A stretch of DNA of 64,000 bases from contig JANPWX010000030.1 of NCBI GenBank assembly GCA_024734555.1, positions 2,032,500 to 2,096,499 on the forward strand, in the 5' to 3' direction. Under the pieces are notes generated by a model, which was given only the letters and a program-made list of their open reading frames with translations, ran no database searches and had not been told where the DNA came from. Source of the stretch: Trochalopteron elliotii. Taxonomy: Eukaryota > Chordata > Aves > Passeriformes > Leiothrichidae. The position numbers were made by a program, and so were the translations under genes. Positions 1 through 14,343 of this stretch are shown one piece after another (position 1 is the stretch's first letter; each line of letters starts with the position of its first letter).

Positions 1-3000
1 CTGTGGTCTTGGGAAGTTTTTAAGCAGAATGCTGAGGGAAGCTGAGGGACAGGGTGAAGTTAGGCCACTTCCCATTTCGAAGGGAGACATTTTCATCTCT
101 TTGAACTTTGTGGCTGTCTTATAAATGGTGATCTATCAAATCTACTGACTCACTTTTTCTTTTGGGTTTGTCATAGCTTTATTTTATAAAGCATATAAAA
201 TGTGTGGATCAAAGATATTGCAGAAACAAGTAGGAATCTATAACCAGTGAGACCCTCTGATAGTTAAAATTTAAAATTCATCCTAACCTGGACTTCAAAA
301 TCAAATTTGGTTAATGATTGTTTTTTCATTTTTCCCCTCTTTGATAGAATGCTATTTCAATATACAATTAATTATATCTTCTTCTTTCTAAGGCAAAACC
401 ATTTTACCACAGCAGACCATTTGCTTACAAACTATTTGCTTGATGCTTTCACATAGAAGTCCTTTTTTCTGCATTTAGGACATGAATCAACAGCAAAGGA
501 ATCTGCTGTTCCAGTTATTTAGACATTATTTTTCAAGCTTCAAAGCTCCACTTTCTAAATTTCTCCAATTTCCGCAGATCTGAATAGATGCACAGCTCCA
601 TGTGACATTCTGCACCTAAGACTAATATGAGGCTTATTCTGGGTCTCTTATCTTCCAGTATTGCTCTGCATGACATTTGTCACTATAGTTATGTCATAGG
701 TGAGCCAGTACTCATATTCCTGTGCAATTCCCAGGTGTTATTACCGCATTTCAGTGCTCAAATTCTCATTCTCAGAGCATCTCACATCTTCCTTCTTTGC
801 CCATTGTATTGGGGTACAATTCCCTCAAGTGGCATACCCTAAGCTTTTGGGGTGTTCTGTTGCAAACATCCTCAACCTTGTGGAAGTCCTTGTATGATCT
901 TTTTTTTCCTCATTGCACCCAATTGATCCACTTGCTTCAAGTTTCTGAAGTATTGCCAATTTCCATGGGCTTACTGAGCAAATATAGATTCAAATATAAA
1001 GTCTTCACAATATGACAGCACAATTTTGGATCCTTCTTTCCCTCATGTTTATTTCATTGAAAATTGCCCTTGCCAAGTTTGGAGTTATGAGCTGCTGTCT
1101 GACATGAGGCTCCTTCCACTGCCACTGGGCTGCTGCAGGGATCCACTGGTGCATTGCACATACTCACGGCAACTCCACTCAATCCCATTCTCACTGCTTT
1201 TGCTATGAAAGGCAAAATCTAGCTCAATATCTAATAGTTGTCCGGAGTCTGTTTATCCTGCAAATCCATGCTAAAATAGATTAATATTCCACCCAGCACT
1301 GTTTCATGAGAAGTGAGACCCACAGGAAAACTACCTTTTCCTGGGGTCCAGGCAGACCTCACAGAGTTTCACTTCCCCAGGGTTTTAGGGGAGAAATGAA
1401 CATTTTCGTTTATGTATTAACTATTCATGGATACAAGTATGGTGTGTAACCAAACATGAAAAAATTAGCAGATACATATACATAATTTTCCTGTCGTTTT
1501 GTTTACCTTTTATTTTAAGCTTCAATTAAATTCCAAGGACAAACATCTTCACTAAACAGCTTTTGTCTCTAGCCTCTTGTCTCACGCACTCTCTTGGGTG
1601 TCCTTGGTAATTCGTGTGCATTTAACAGCGCTGGGATTTCCCTGTCTTAAGGATTTCCCCCTGCAGGCTGTTCCTTGGCTATATGAGCTGATCGAGTCTT
1701 AACATGATTCAAGAGGGTAAAATCTCCCTCCTTTGTCAGATCAGTTTCTGATTCACTTCATTTGACGACAACAGTCCCTTGCCAGGTGACAGCATTGCCA
1801 AACTGAGTTATGCAGCAATGAACCAGTTTGACTTGCCATTGCTCAGCATGTGTGCATTGCAAGGCATCACTAATTATCAGTGCAAGCCCTGTGCCAGCTC
1901 CTCCTAGGAACGCTAGCTGGTCCGAGTCAGAGGGTGAAAGGTAGTGCCAACACAAAGATCAGCCTTCTGATACAACGGAGTTTTCTGTATCACACAAATT
2001 TACAAAATCCATAACCAGTAAACTTTTCTTACACAAACCCCCCAAATCACCACATCTGGCACAAGACACCAGCTGCCTCCAGCACAACAAAATATTACAG
2101 TACTTAATCTCTTGTATGTCCTGACTAATATACCTCACTTGGCTCAGTAGAACGCACTGGATATTAATGTGTCACAAGTACAGAGAAGAAGCCAGCAAAA
2201 TAAATATTCTGTACCATGGAAGCAACCTATCTTCCCATGATATCAAGAATTCCATGGGAGAGCAAAGCCCATGACATGGGTACTTTAGGATATTCTTTTG
2301 AATTAATCAATCTTCTCACTCAGAATACATAAAACTAAAGGCTGAATTTTCTAGTTTGCTCCTGTTGCACATATCTCATTTTATCCTTGAAGTTTTAATT
2401 CTTCCACTAGTGAGTAAGAGTCTTTGAATTCTCAACAATGGCTTGGATGTTTTCTTGCTTTTGAGGAGTTGAGTTCCTTCAGGAACATTCAATATACCCA
2501 AAGGTTCTGAAAAGCAATTCATTACAAGCTAGAAGTTGCTTTCACATGTTCTGCTTGGACTCATTCTCAGGTGCTCACATACAGCTTTTTGTTGAAATAT
2601 CTCTTTGCAAGTTTTGCTGTTTGAACTTGGTCTCCACACAGACCTGCTGTAATTTCATTGTTCCTGGGAGGGACAGATATCTGAATGCGAACATCACAAA
2701 ATGATCATGTAATAGGAAGTGTAACCTGCTACAAGAAAAGATACTTCAGCCTTTATAGGGCATTTTGCTGTTTCCTTTACTATTGTCTCTCCCTCTTTTG
2801 GTTACCAATTTGCACTTTAAAAAGACTGGTGACCTACCCCTGACTCTTGGGAAACTGTGAACTTTGTCCTTTCTCAAGCTTTCCTCTGGCCTGGGAGTTT
2901 GTTCCCTAGAGTTTAGTCCCCCCCCTGCCACAGGTAACAGCTTTCAGATTTCTGTGCTGATGGAAACAAACAGGCCAAAGGTGGTGGATTTTCCTTCCAT

Positions 3001-6000
3001 GTTGTTGTCAGCTGTCAGTAAGCTGTTGCTGGACTAGTGATGAAGGGCAACCATGAAAAATTGTATCACTAAGACAAGAAGAAACTGTTTAAAATCGTGA
3101 GCTTGCTGTGGCACTGTGAGTGTGCAGCACTGAGGGTTATGATAGCAACTCATCATCACGAGTGTACATTCAGTGAGGTGGAACAAACAGATTTCTAAAT
3201 ACAACTGTCTACAGTTTATTGTAGCCACATATAGTCTAAGGACATATATATTTGGTCTGCAAAAGTACAGATCTGGTTTTGATTGCTGTTAATACATTTT
3301 GTACTCACCTGAAAACCACAGAAAGTCAAAGCAAAACTCAGCTCCAGGCATTTCTTTTTCCATCCAGCTGCTCATGAAAATCATGCAAAATTAAAAGCCA
3401 AATCCTCTGTAGAATTAAATCAGGATATCTCTGTTATTGGATCTACACCAGCAGAGATGAGGCACTCTAGAGGGTTGCCTGTGTACTAGGGACAGGCTTA
3501 CTCTCCCCAGGGGCCAGGACACATGCTCCATGAGGAAATTTGGCCTCCAGTGAATTCTAAAGGGTTATCTAACCCTCAAGCATGGAAAAACTGCTGAGTT
3601 TCCTGTGCTTAAGAAATAGGGTTACCCATTACACTGCCACAAGTGTTGTGCTTGGAAGGATGCTCTGTCTGAAACAGAATCTTGGCCAAAGAGGCAGACA
3701 AAATCTGTGACTAAAAGAGCTTACAAGTTAAGGCACAGACCATACAATGATTTTAAATATATTTAATCAATGGGGCCTCTCTGGGTGTGTTAAGCACATA
3801 CCTCTCTCTGGGTAGGACCAACCCCCCTGAAATTTCTCTCTGTGGGAGTTTGCTGCAGAGACAGACTTTTTCCACTCTCTTGGTCTTTTCTTCTTATGGA
3901 GCATTTGCACACAAAACCTCCCACATTTCTTCCTGAGGTAGGAAGCCTTTGGAGGGTATGGTGGAGAACTCAGTTTTTCCTTCACAATGAGCAAGACTAA
4001 TACAATTAATGTACAGAAAGTAAAGCCTTTTCCCCTAGGAGCTGGAAGCTCCTTTGCTGGCGCTCCCAGCTCTTCTTAGCAAGCACCAAGAATTAGTCAT
4101 GAACATGAACTCCCAAACCCCCAGCCCAATTGGGGTGCATTTAATGCTACATAGCATCGTTCTTATTCATGTTTAATAAACACCCGTTCACTTAAGTAAT
4201 CCCATTGATGTCATCAGCATGAGAAAGAGTTACAAAATCGATCTGCTTTTAAGCAGTATTGTGTGTCATGAGGTTGCTTTTAGCACGGGTATAAATTTTT
4301 ATCCATTCAGCTTGCACAGCCTGTTTCATTGTCCATCTTAACTCTGGGTTCCCAACCAAGGTGACAGATTCTTGTTCTTCCCAGAGGCTAGTGCAGTCTT
4401 CTGAAATTCCCTTTACCTTCCCAGAGGATTTCTTTGAATACCAAGCAACAGCCTTACAAGTAATTCTCTCCTTAGCTGCAGTCCCTGGTATCATTTTAAG
4501 CATTACTGACACCCAATTCTTCTCTGCCATGATCCCAGACATCAGCAGAAAAAAAGGTACAAAAGAAGGAAATAATATTTCCAACTCAGATATGCAATCT
4601 GAATTCCTAAAGTGCAAAGGGTTGCACATACGTTGTAATGCAAACCCTGGGAGGTAATGTTTGCCTGTAGTTTGACTTTTTACTAAGATAAGAGGGAGCA
4701 AGCACACACCTGAGTTATGAGTTGAGCCAGTTCCCCCTGTTCAGCTCAGCCAGCCTGCTCATATGTCAGATTATGCTGTAGCTGGGCAGTAGCTTGAACT
4801 GCAGTGAGAGAGGCTGGAGCTGGCATGACTGTGACGGGGCATTTTGGACAGGCTATAGCCACTGACTTCAAACACATTTCCACTCAGAGAAGCAGGTGAC
4901 TCACTAACCTTGCAGATCAAATAAGGTGAGATGCTGTGGTATCAGATAGCCACTTAGTCAATACAATAGCCTTTTTTTCTAAGGCCAAAGAATGCCTGCC
5001 AAGAAAAGAGCAGTGGTTCAAGCTGTGGTTAAAGCACTCAGTTTCCAGGTGGGGGACATGAACAAAGCTCTGGGCAGCTCTTGTACCTCTTGATGGAAGA
5101 GGCCACAGCACAAAGCAGATGCTTTGCAAGTTCTTCAAGGGCCTTGTCCACCACTGCACAGGACTACACCTCTGGCTCAGTCCTGACATATCTCTTCAAA
5201 GGACATCCCTGTGTTGTCCTGCTGTTGTAGGGGTTGTGCAAACAGCCCCACTCTGGAAGAGCGTTGACAGTGGGATGCAGGAAGAGCTGGGGCTGGGAGA
5301 ACACATACAACAGGACAACATGTTCCAGTGGGGTGTTCACTGTTCAGTCATCATCTGGTGTCCACTGACTGTGTCCACACCACTGAGTGAAGGAGATTGA
5401 TTTACAGCCTACCCTACCACCTGGTGTTTGCACCTGCACTGCTTGCACCATGGGAATTGTGTCACCACTCAAGGGTGCATGGCCATTTTCTTCCAGAGGA
5501 CTTGAGCATGTAAGACATTATTTCCCTTTAGACCAGGCCTAGTTAGGCTTTGCCCAGCAGAAAATCTGTTTTACCAGTACTATGAGAGGATTTTATGTGG
5601 GAAGGAAGGGGCTCTTGATGTGTTTAATTTGGACAAAGTTCTTTATATACTTCATGGGAAATGGAGAGAGAAGGGCAGGAGAAATTAGGAGAAAAACAAC
5701 AGGAATACAGTGCAATATGACTCTGGCAAAACGAAAATGGTTTTTAGGGCTCAAGAGTCAAACTCTCCCTCTGCTAGAGGCACACTTATGCTCTGGGTAC
5801 TCAGCACAGCAATGGGTGCACAGGCAGGTAGCTCTTTATGTGATTGCAGAAAGTACTTGACAGCAGTCCTACAGCAGCAGCCACTAGGCAAAGCTGGGAG
5901 CCCTACTAACACTGCCAAAATGCACCCAGGCTGCTCACCCCCCCATCACTTCTCTGGTCGTCCCCATGCTTACCTGCTGCCTCACTGCTGGCAGTGGAAG

Positions 6001-6749
6001 CTCTTGGCAGAAGACAGCCCCTGACAGCCCCCCTCCCCTGTTGGTTGTCATTTTCTTGGCACTTGGATTGGCTGTGTGTGTACAGGCATATGCACACACG
6101 CCCTCCCCACAGATAAGCACAGGGTGTGGTTACAAAGCATCCGTAGGGTTTCTTCCTTGGCAGGGACATACTTCTATTAGCCTGTATTTACACAGGACTT
6201 GGAGAGCAAACTAAGGGCCAACCCTGCATATGTTAAGAAACACCCTGAAACCAGGAGAAGAAACAAACAGTACTGGGAGCTGTGTTTTAACAACTCGCAA
6301 GAACAAAACAGCTTGTATAAGGTATGAAGTAGCTTCATGAGCAGACTGAGTGGACCTGTGCCACTGAAGAGCTTTGAAACAGGCAGCAATCCATACTGAA
6401 AAAAATATTGTTCATCCATATGCATGTGAAAATTTTACACAATGAGGTGGAAACATCAGAAATAATAATAGTGGCATCTGTCTGAGGACAGTTGCTACCT
6501 TCTTATGACTTTTTTTTTTTTTTTTTGCATCTGGTTTCATTTATGACTCATACTTCCCAAACAAGCCATATGTTGCTGCAGAAGGTCTTTAACTTTGCTT
6601 GATTCGTATTGAGCTATATTCCTGGCTGTCAGCCAAGTAAATGTAATAAAACCACTTTTTCCATCAAAAAATAAAAATGAAATCCCATTTGCAGTGAGAT
6701 TTAATTAGCAGCCAGTAAGTCATTTTGGTGTTGAAAGCATGCACACTCA
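1..6749. other. Intergenic sequence downstream of HIVEP2, no gene seen
   Basis: Only short, overlapping open frames without domain signatures or exon-like splice structure. A T-run (T16, 6510-6525) is the only simple repeat of note. The frame at 4249-4707 (minus) is the longest at 152 codons but resembles nothing I know. AT-rich sequence at about 6530-6740 (TTTAATTAGCAGCC, TGTAATAAAACC) has a texture often seen in conserved non-coding elements, which I cannot test here. Confidence 0.7.
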
Positions 6750-7951
6750 TGTTTTGTTATAGCCTGATTTGCACCTTTAAACTCCATGGTAGCATTTTAT
6801 TTGTTATAATGCAAAAAGGTTTCCTCTTCCCCTGCCTCAGCCTTCATTCCAGCTGCAGATCCTATAGCATTTGAATGATGGCAAATTTTTGGAAAATGTG
6901 GTACCCTCTGAGATCTTCTCTTCAGATGCTGCATTGTGCATCATCTATTTAGAACACTGAGACATGTATTGGATCTGCAAGACAAGATTTTGGTAGCAGG
7001 AGGGGCTACAGGGCTGCCTTGTATGAGAAGCTGCCAGAAGCTTCCCCTATGTCCAATGGAGCCAATGCCAGCTGGCTCCAAGACAGATGTGCTGCTGGTT
7101 GAGACTGAACCCATCAGCAGCAGTGGAAGTGCCTCTGGGATAACAGATTTAAGAAGGGGGAAAAAACCTGCCCAGCTGAAGCTGGAGAAGAGCAGAGTTA
7201 AAACATGTGAGAGAAAGAGCTCTGCAGACACCAGGGCCAGTGAGGAAGGAGAGGCAGGAGGTGCTCCAGGTGCCTGAACTGAGATTCCCCTGCAGCGCAT
7301 GGAGGTCCATGGTAGAGCAGAGATTCACCTGCAGCTCATGGAGGACTCCACACTGGAGCAGGTGGATGCCTGAAGGTGCCTGTGACCATTTGGGAGGCAC
7401 ACAGTGGAGCAGGCTCCTGGTGGAGCCATGGAGAGAGGAGCCTACACTGGAGCAGATTTGGTGGATGGACCTATGACCCCACAGAGCATGAGCACTGGAG
7501 CAGCCAATTCCTCAGGGACTGCACCCTATGGAAGGGACCCACGTTGGAGCTGGGGAAGAGTGTGAGGAGTGCTCCCCATGAGGAGTAAGGAGCAGCAGTG
7601 ACAATCTGTGATGAACTGATCACAGCCCCCATTTCTCATCCTCCTGCACCACTGGGGGAGAGGAGGGAAGATGGGAATAAATTAAACCTGGCAAGAAGGG
7701 AGGGGTGGGGAGGGGTGTTTTTGGGATCCAATTTTATTTCTCAGTATCTTACTCTGATTTTATTGGTAATAAAAACTATTTCCCCAAGTTGAGTCTGTTT
7801 TGCCCATAACTGGTGAGTGATCTCTCCCTGTCCTTATCTCAACCCACAACCTTCCATCATAATTTCTCTCCCCTGCCCAGCTAAGGTCGGGAGTGACAGA
7901 GTGGTGTTGGTGGACACCTGGTGTCCAGCCAGGATCAACCCACCTCTGACA
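6750..7951 (+). mobile_element. Solo endogenous-retrovirus LTR, songbird type
   Basis: From about 6950 the sequence follows an avian ERV LTR that I recognise. Features include repeated phrases of the kind 'ctgcagc.catggagg' and 'ccacactggagcagg' (7280-7560), a GA-rich stretch, AATAAA at 7768-7773, a CCAAGTTGAGTCTGTTTTGCCC segment, and an end reading CACCTGGTGTCCAGCCAGG...CAACCCACC. Orientation is plus from the AATAAA. ACACTCA occurs at 6743-6749 and again at 7949-7955, and the element reads TG (6750) to CA (7951), which fits a short target-site duplication. No primer-binding site or gag/pol sequence follows, so it is a solo LTR. The right end is firmer than the left; 6750-6930 is less clearly LTR. 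Confidence 0.7.
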
Positions 7952-10900
7952 CTCATAATTCTAGCACCCCGAACACCAAGCTGAAAACAGTAATTTTTGC
8001 TGAAATAGACCAGTCTATCATAAAACTTGTGTATAAAATCAGGAGTTGTCATCCCATTAAAACATGCAGAATACAGATGACTAAATTATCGTCACAGCCG
8101 ATGTTTCTGGAGCAAACAGACTAAAGTTAGAGAAGGAAAGAGACTCTATCCTATCTATTTTAAACAGTCAGGGCATTTCTTATTCACTGTTCTTTTTAAT
8201 TTGATGAAATTCTCAGGTAGTTTGCATTGTGACAACATATTTTTAATTCCTGTCTCATATTCCCCCAGGGAGAAGCAATGTTTGATGCCATCAACATTAT
8301 TTTGAATACCTTACATTTAAAAAAACAGAAACCAAACCATTGGAGGTTTTAGCTTGTCCCCTTTCCTGGAAAATAAAAACTGCAGGAGCCAGGAAAATTT
8401 GCAAGCTCCAGGACACAGAATTTCCAAATGCTTTTTGGGAGCTCCTGAGACACTGACGAGCCAGAGCAGCCTCAGGCAGATCACTGGCCTCCAAGGCCAG
8501 CATCCCTGGAGCCTCCACCAGCTCCCTGACCTGCCCCACTCAGCTGAGGCCCCCAGCCAGCACTGCCCCACCAGTGGCTTTCACAGCAGTGGCCAAGGCA
8601 GCCCACAGCTGTGCAGTAGCAGCTAGAGAGCAAACCAAGCCGAAGTTTAGGCTGCCTATCACAGCATTAATTCTCACTTGGATTTCTGCATGGAAATCCA
8701 GCAGGTTAGTGCAAGGCAACTTTCTAGACAGTGGCTGATCCTTTGCTCCCGCAGTCTGGCAGGAATCCAGCTCTGCAGAGAGCCAGCAAAAACGTTTCAC
8801 AGGATCCTGCAGAGCAGGGGCAACACCACGGGAGCATTATCTCCCTCGGCTTCTTCCTACTGCCTATGTTAATTGATGGACCAGGCAGCAAGACTTGGCT
8901 CATAATACCACCAAGTTCCCTTCACCCCCCACCCTGACAGATCAGCTGTATCTGAATCCTTTTTGCTCATAGTAGGGCCAGAGGAAATGCAGATGGAAAA
9001 AACTATTAGACTATTTAGCTCATCTTCTGCCAGAGAAGGACTGCTTCCTGCAGTACTCCATTCCTTTGCCTTTCTGATTTTTCTTTCTTTTTTTTCCCCC
9101 CCAGAGTTAAAAGACCTTCTCTCTTCTGTATGTCCAAGGAAAATTTCTGAAATATTATAAATTAGTCCAAGATGTCTCACTGTGCCAGCCCCATGTGTTA
9201 AAATGTCATCATGAAATATGAAATGGAGAGGAAAAACTTTGTCACAAAACTGGTCCGCTTTATCATTTACATTTTTCCTGGCAGTAAAAAGGAACAGGGT
9301 ATTTCAGCCATGAATATTGGCTCATTGTTTCATTCATTTGGTTTTTTCCTCCTTTTTTTCTGGCTAAATAAAGATGTTGTGGAGGAAAGAAAGATTGTGG
9401 AAAATAACAAATGGAGGTAAAGTGCCAGACATCATTAAGTTAGTCATTAAGTTTTTAAGGGCCAGATTTTCACATGTGGCCAGAAACCAGCAGTTTCTGC
9501 TGATAACAAATGCTCAGCACTTCTGAAGACTCTGACCACTTCATCTAAGTGCCACAGTCAAAGTCCAGCTCTTCAGAAAACCTGGCTTTTCTAAGAGTCA
9601 CTCTTTCAAAGTAACCCTTTATAGATTTTAAGTGTATACCTCTTTTGGAAGAATAAGCACACAGGTTCTTCCCAAGCCTTCCTTTGCTTTGCAGACTAGT
9701 GCTAATGGGCTAATGCGCTCAGAGGATTCAGGGTATTTATACCAGAAACAAGGACATTCAGGGACCACCTCCTCCCACGGCCCAGAGCTGCCCCCCAAGG
9801 CCCTGGCAGAGCCAGGCAAAGACTTTTTTGCTTCTCTAGGAACAGATGGGAATGAAAGAGGTTGAAACGGCAAAATGCCAAGTACTCTGACATTCCTCTG
9901 CAACTTCAGCAGCAAGATTTCTCATCACCTCATGGAAACAAGCCTTCAGAGACTACACCTCCTGCTGCTAAAATGAATGTGGAAACTCCGTTAATTTCTA
10001 TGGGAGGGTGTCAGCCTCTTCTTATATTCTGGCAGGAGATGGGAGAAAAGAAATACTGTTCTTTAGTACAGAGCTGGATCTGCCTGCACTGGCTTTCTCC
10101 AGCTCACTGGGTGCTCACGGGGCTGTGTGCTGCCATGCATATTCATCCCGGCTGTTTTGCTTTGCAGCAGCACTCCTGTCAGTTCAGAGATGTCACTCAC
10201 CAGGAAGGTATCCGAAAAGGCACTTTATATAGTAACATTGTTTGGCTTTTTTTTATTAAGCCTCCTGCTGACCAAGCTCCCCTCAACATGTCAGCTTCAG
10301 AATGAATATTCATACAATGCAGAAAAGCAAGGAAAATCACTAGAGCAGAAAATTTTTCTGGTTTTTAGAAAGCTGTTGTTCTACCCCGGCTCCCACCAGC
10401 CTGCAGCCCACCCTGCAAGCAGATCTTGTAGGCTATTTGTATGCTTGAACAGACCTTGGAGGTGTTAGGCTCCCAGAGTGCCTTGGCTGCCCTACAGCAG
10501 AGGTGCACTGGTGCCTGATGTGCCGTGGGTGAGAAGCTTGCGTGTAGGACATGATTTTGCAACATATACAGCAATGCACAGTGCAGTAGAAGACCATCCA
10601 TATTTGTTAAAGCTCAGGGAAAATGACACCAAGGCACCTTGTGCAGACACCTGCCAGAATGGAGAGACAGCAGTCCTGAATGCCAGTTTGTCCTTTATGG
10701 GGACTCCTGCGGTTCATTGTCTTTGCTCCCAAGGATGAGTTTCATTCAGTTCTGCCTCCACTTAAGATTATCTTGTATGAAAAGATAGAGACATTTCCTT
10801 AACTTCTATCATATGCCTACTAAAGCCCTACACATATGTACAGGCCACCTCTATACTCACAAATTAAAGAAACTCTTAGAAAGAGTTTTTGTCACTAAGG

Positions 10901-13900
10901 ACAATCACTTGGAAAAGACTTGTGTAGACACAACAAATCAGCTTATTATATCTCATGTAGGCATCATCACAGGAGCAAAAGCCAAACATTTCGCAATGAA
11001 AGCTGTCTCCCACGTTCCTGGTGCTACTGGTGGTTTCAAAGCCAGTTAAAAGCAGGGATATTAAAGATAGTTGCAAACACACGTGACAGATGTAGCATAT
11101 GTAAAGACCCCAAGAATAATTGCAGAACAAGTCAAGCCATCCAGCATTTTCATGTTAAATTGACCTTACAGTAAGCATATGTTCAGGGTCTGTGTTTAGT
11201 GTGTGCAATCTGCGTTTGAGAAAAGAGCACAGGAACATTGTCACTGTATAAACTCAATTAGTACACAGACTGCTGATTTTTTCATGCAGGCATTTTAACT
11301 GAAAAAAAACCCCACCAAAATAGTGACTAGACTAAGATACATTATGTGCTGTGCAGGTTTTGCATTGAATAACCTGGATTTACTTTAAGGACATTCTTTA
11401 GAGAATATTGATTGAGATTTTCAGGGGTGGCTAAATGACTTAAAAGGATAACTTCCATTGACGTGTTCCATTGGACAATGAAATAAATCAATAAGGCTTG
11501 TTCTCCCTGAGCTATTTAGGGCAAAACCCAATATAGGATTCAGGCACTGTAACACCTAACTTTTGGGATTTGTTCCTCACTCTGAAGGCCAAAATTTTAA
11601 GTTTTGGCCCACCTCCATTGGACATAAGAGAGTCAGCCACCTCAGACAGGAGCTGGATGCTAAGTAGAAAGCATGTTTGGAAACTGTGCTCTCCAAGCTG
11701 TCTAGAAGACTTCAGGCAGAGAGCTGCTTGAACTCAGTTCTTGTCCTTCTAAGTCTCTGCCACACCACTCTACTCACCAGCTTTCCAGGCATCTCTCTTC
11801 CTACTGAGCAGGGCACATCCAACAGCTCTTCCTCTTGTGGACAATAGCCTACAGTATTGATGATCCAACGAATCTTAAATATTTTGTTTCACAGTAGGAG
11901 AACCTCAGCAGGAAAGAAAAAACTTCTTGTGGGGCACTGTAGGGTACTCTCCTAGGAGACTGGAGATGTTCATCTAGCCAGTTTCAACAAAGATTTGGGG
12001 TGTTTTGGGGTGTTCTTAGATACCCATAAATGGGGACCAAATCATTAAACTAATCTGTATGAGGTGGTGACAGAATTTGCCAATATATCGACCAGTATAA
12101 TTCAAAAGGGAAGCATATTTCATCATATGTTAGGTATTTTCCAAGACCTACTCAGTAGAGCAGGTTCCTGGAGGAACTAAGGCAAGAAATACATACTTTC
12201 TGGTGTCCAGGTCAATGTGGAAGGGGAAGAGGTGTGAAGCAGTTCCAAGTGGAGTGTACCTCATGCCCAAAAGCAGGGAAGAACTTCAAACAAGGCAGGG
12301 CACCTTGTAAATCGAGGTGCCTCTAGGGTTAAATGAGAGTTGACTGCATCAGTCTTTGAACGTTTTGTACTTAAGTCCCTTGACTCCATTTGGGTCTGTT
12401 ATACTTAATGATGCCCTTTATTGGTGCTAATTATTATTCACTGCTGGCAGTGTGTCCTGCAGTGGGGAAGCCCACATAGCAGTATTTAACATGCGATGGA
12501 GTTACTACCCTGAGTCAGAATCTAAGGTTTCGTGAGAGGATTGTGCAGGCAGTTATATGAGACTGATACACCCTCTGTCTTGCTGACGTGACTAAGTCCT
12601 GAAGTGACTCTGGTGACAGTATTCTGAGGGAAGAAAATAAAGAGAGATTGCCAGAGCATCTGTATTTCCCTTGTGCTTTACAGAAAAGACATATGGATCT
12701 TCATAGAAAATTATAACCTCCTTGAACAATATAATAGGTAATTATATTCCTGACATGGAATATTTTTAGCATATTGCATATAAGGATCCTTGTTCGGTTC
12801 TGCAGTTTATTCTAGAGTGCCCTGTTAAATCTCTTATTTTCCCCCCTTTCAAAACCACAGAATGTTTATATCAGAGAGCTCAGGGTTACACTTTTTGGTC
12901 TGAAGAGACCTCTGTGCATGCACTGCACCGAGTATTGTGGAGGAACCCCCTCCCTGTCACCCTCAGAGGGGCTGCCTCACACAGGCAACTCCAGTCCTGC
13001 CCGGAGACCGACATTCCAGGCAGGGAGCCATGCAGCTGCACTCTCCCAGCACGGAGGCTGAAGCCTTAGGCTCCTCACAGCAGGGCACAAACAGCCCCAC
13101 ACCATCATCTCTGCAGGCAGCTTGGAAGGGGCTGCACTGGGACGTGCAGGCAGAGCGCTCACGGAATTATTTGCCCCCCAGTCCCAGTTGCTGTGCTTGC
13201 TATGTTGATTCTGAAAATTGCTCATGCCTGGGAAAATTTTGTCAGACATGTTTGCCATTTCTCCTCCACACCCTTTTCAAAGCATGAAAAGTCATTATTG
13301 CTGCCTAAGCCTTGTATGAGGACATGGTTTTTTTCAAAGCACTGTATACACATTAGCTCATTAAGAAAATACAATTAAGATTGCAAGTACCTGAAACTTC
13401 TTCGGAGTTGCTCCATTGTAACCCAAAAGTATCACATGCAATTTCAGTGATACTTGCTCAGAGATTATAAAAAAAAAATGCCCCAAGGCTGAGAAGGTGG
13501 ATGGCAAATTGCAGCTGCAAATTAATTAAAATAATCAAACAACTCAGAGGTAACTCCCATAGTAAGAGGGTTGCTTGTAAAAGCAATGTTAATAGAGCAT
13601 TTACCATCAGGGGTTGCCTGGTTCCCTTTTAATAAAATATCTATGATTACCTGATTAGCTGATCATTGTGCGGAGCATTTTGTTCTCAATACAGCCATGA
13701 AGCCCAGGAGGAGAGAGGCTTTTATCAGATGGAGCTTGTTTATTTAAAATGTATAATTGAATTCTCCTTTTTTTATGGAAGCATGATCCAACAGGCTGCT
13801 CATCTCCAACTACATATACTGTTTCTCCTCTCTCCAGTCTGAGATGAGCCAGTTTTCTGGCATATGCTTATCTTGGCAAGGTTACCACGATGATCTGGAA

Positions 13901-14225
13901 TAAAGGCAGAACATTGCAATGGGTACAAGAAGCTAACCTTTAATGTTTAGAAGTGGTCACCATCCATTATGGTATTACACTAATCATAGCCATCATGCCA
14001 GAATTACGACACCATGCCACCTGTGCCTCTGCACTCACAGGGTATTACTGGAGAAATAAACTGGTTTGGTTTGATAATATATGAGAAAGCCAATATATGG
14101 TCCACATTTTTCACTACCACTCACATTTTTAAGGGTGCTTCTTGTGCAGAATGCTGGAACACCAACAAACTTGGGAAATTCAAAGAACACATGAAAACTA
14201 GACACCTCATGCATGTAACTGTATA
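7952..14225. other. Intergenic sequence, no gene seen; possible conserved block near its end
   Basis: No recognisable coding sequence. Frames around 8300-8800, 9630-9915 and 12937-13290 are open on both strands and look like chance in GC-richer sequence. About 13430-13790 is AT-rich with dense homeodomain/POU/GATA-like words (AAATTAATTAAAATAATCAA, GATTAGCTGATCA, TTTATCAGATGG), a texture typical of conserved enhancers; this is inference only. Confidence 0.6.
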
Positions 14226-14343
14226 TTTATTTCATTTTAAAGAACACTCCTTAGATGTATTTTCAATATACAAACTTGTTTTCACAGATTTATAATCCAC
14301 TAAATAGCACAAAATATAATCCAGGTCGTTGGTTTCTTTCATC

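Noticed and set aside
4249..4707. 152-codon minus-strand frame with a short ADH-like phrase (ITCKAVAWYSKK)
   Set aside because: The resemblance is a dozen residues only, no downstream family motifs follow, and the plus strand is open too. Treated as chance.
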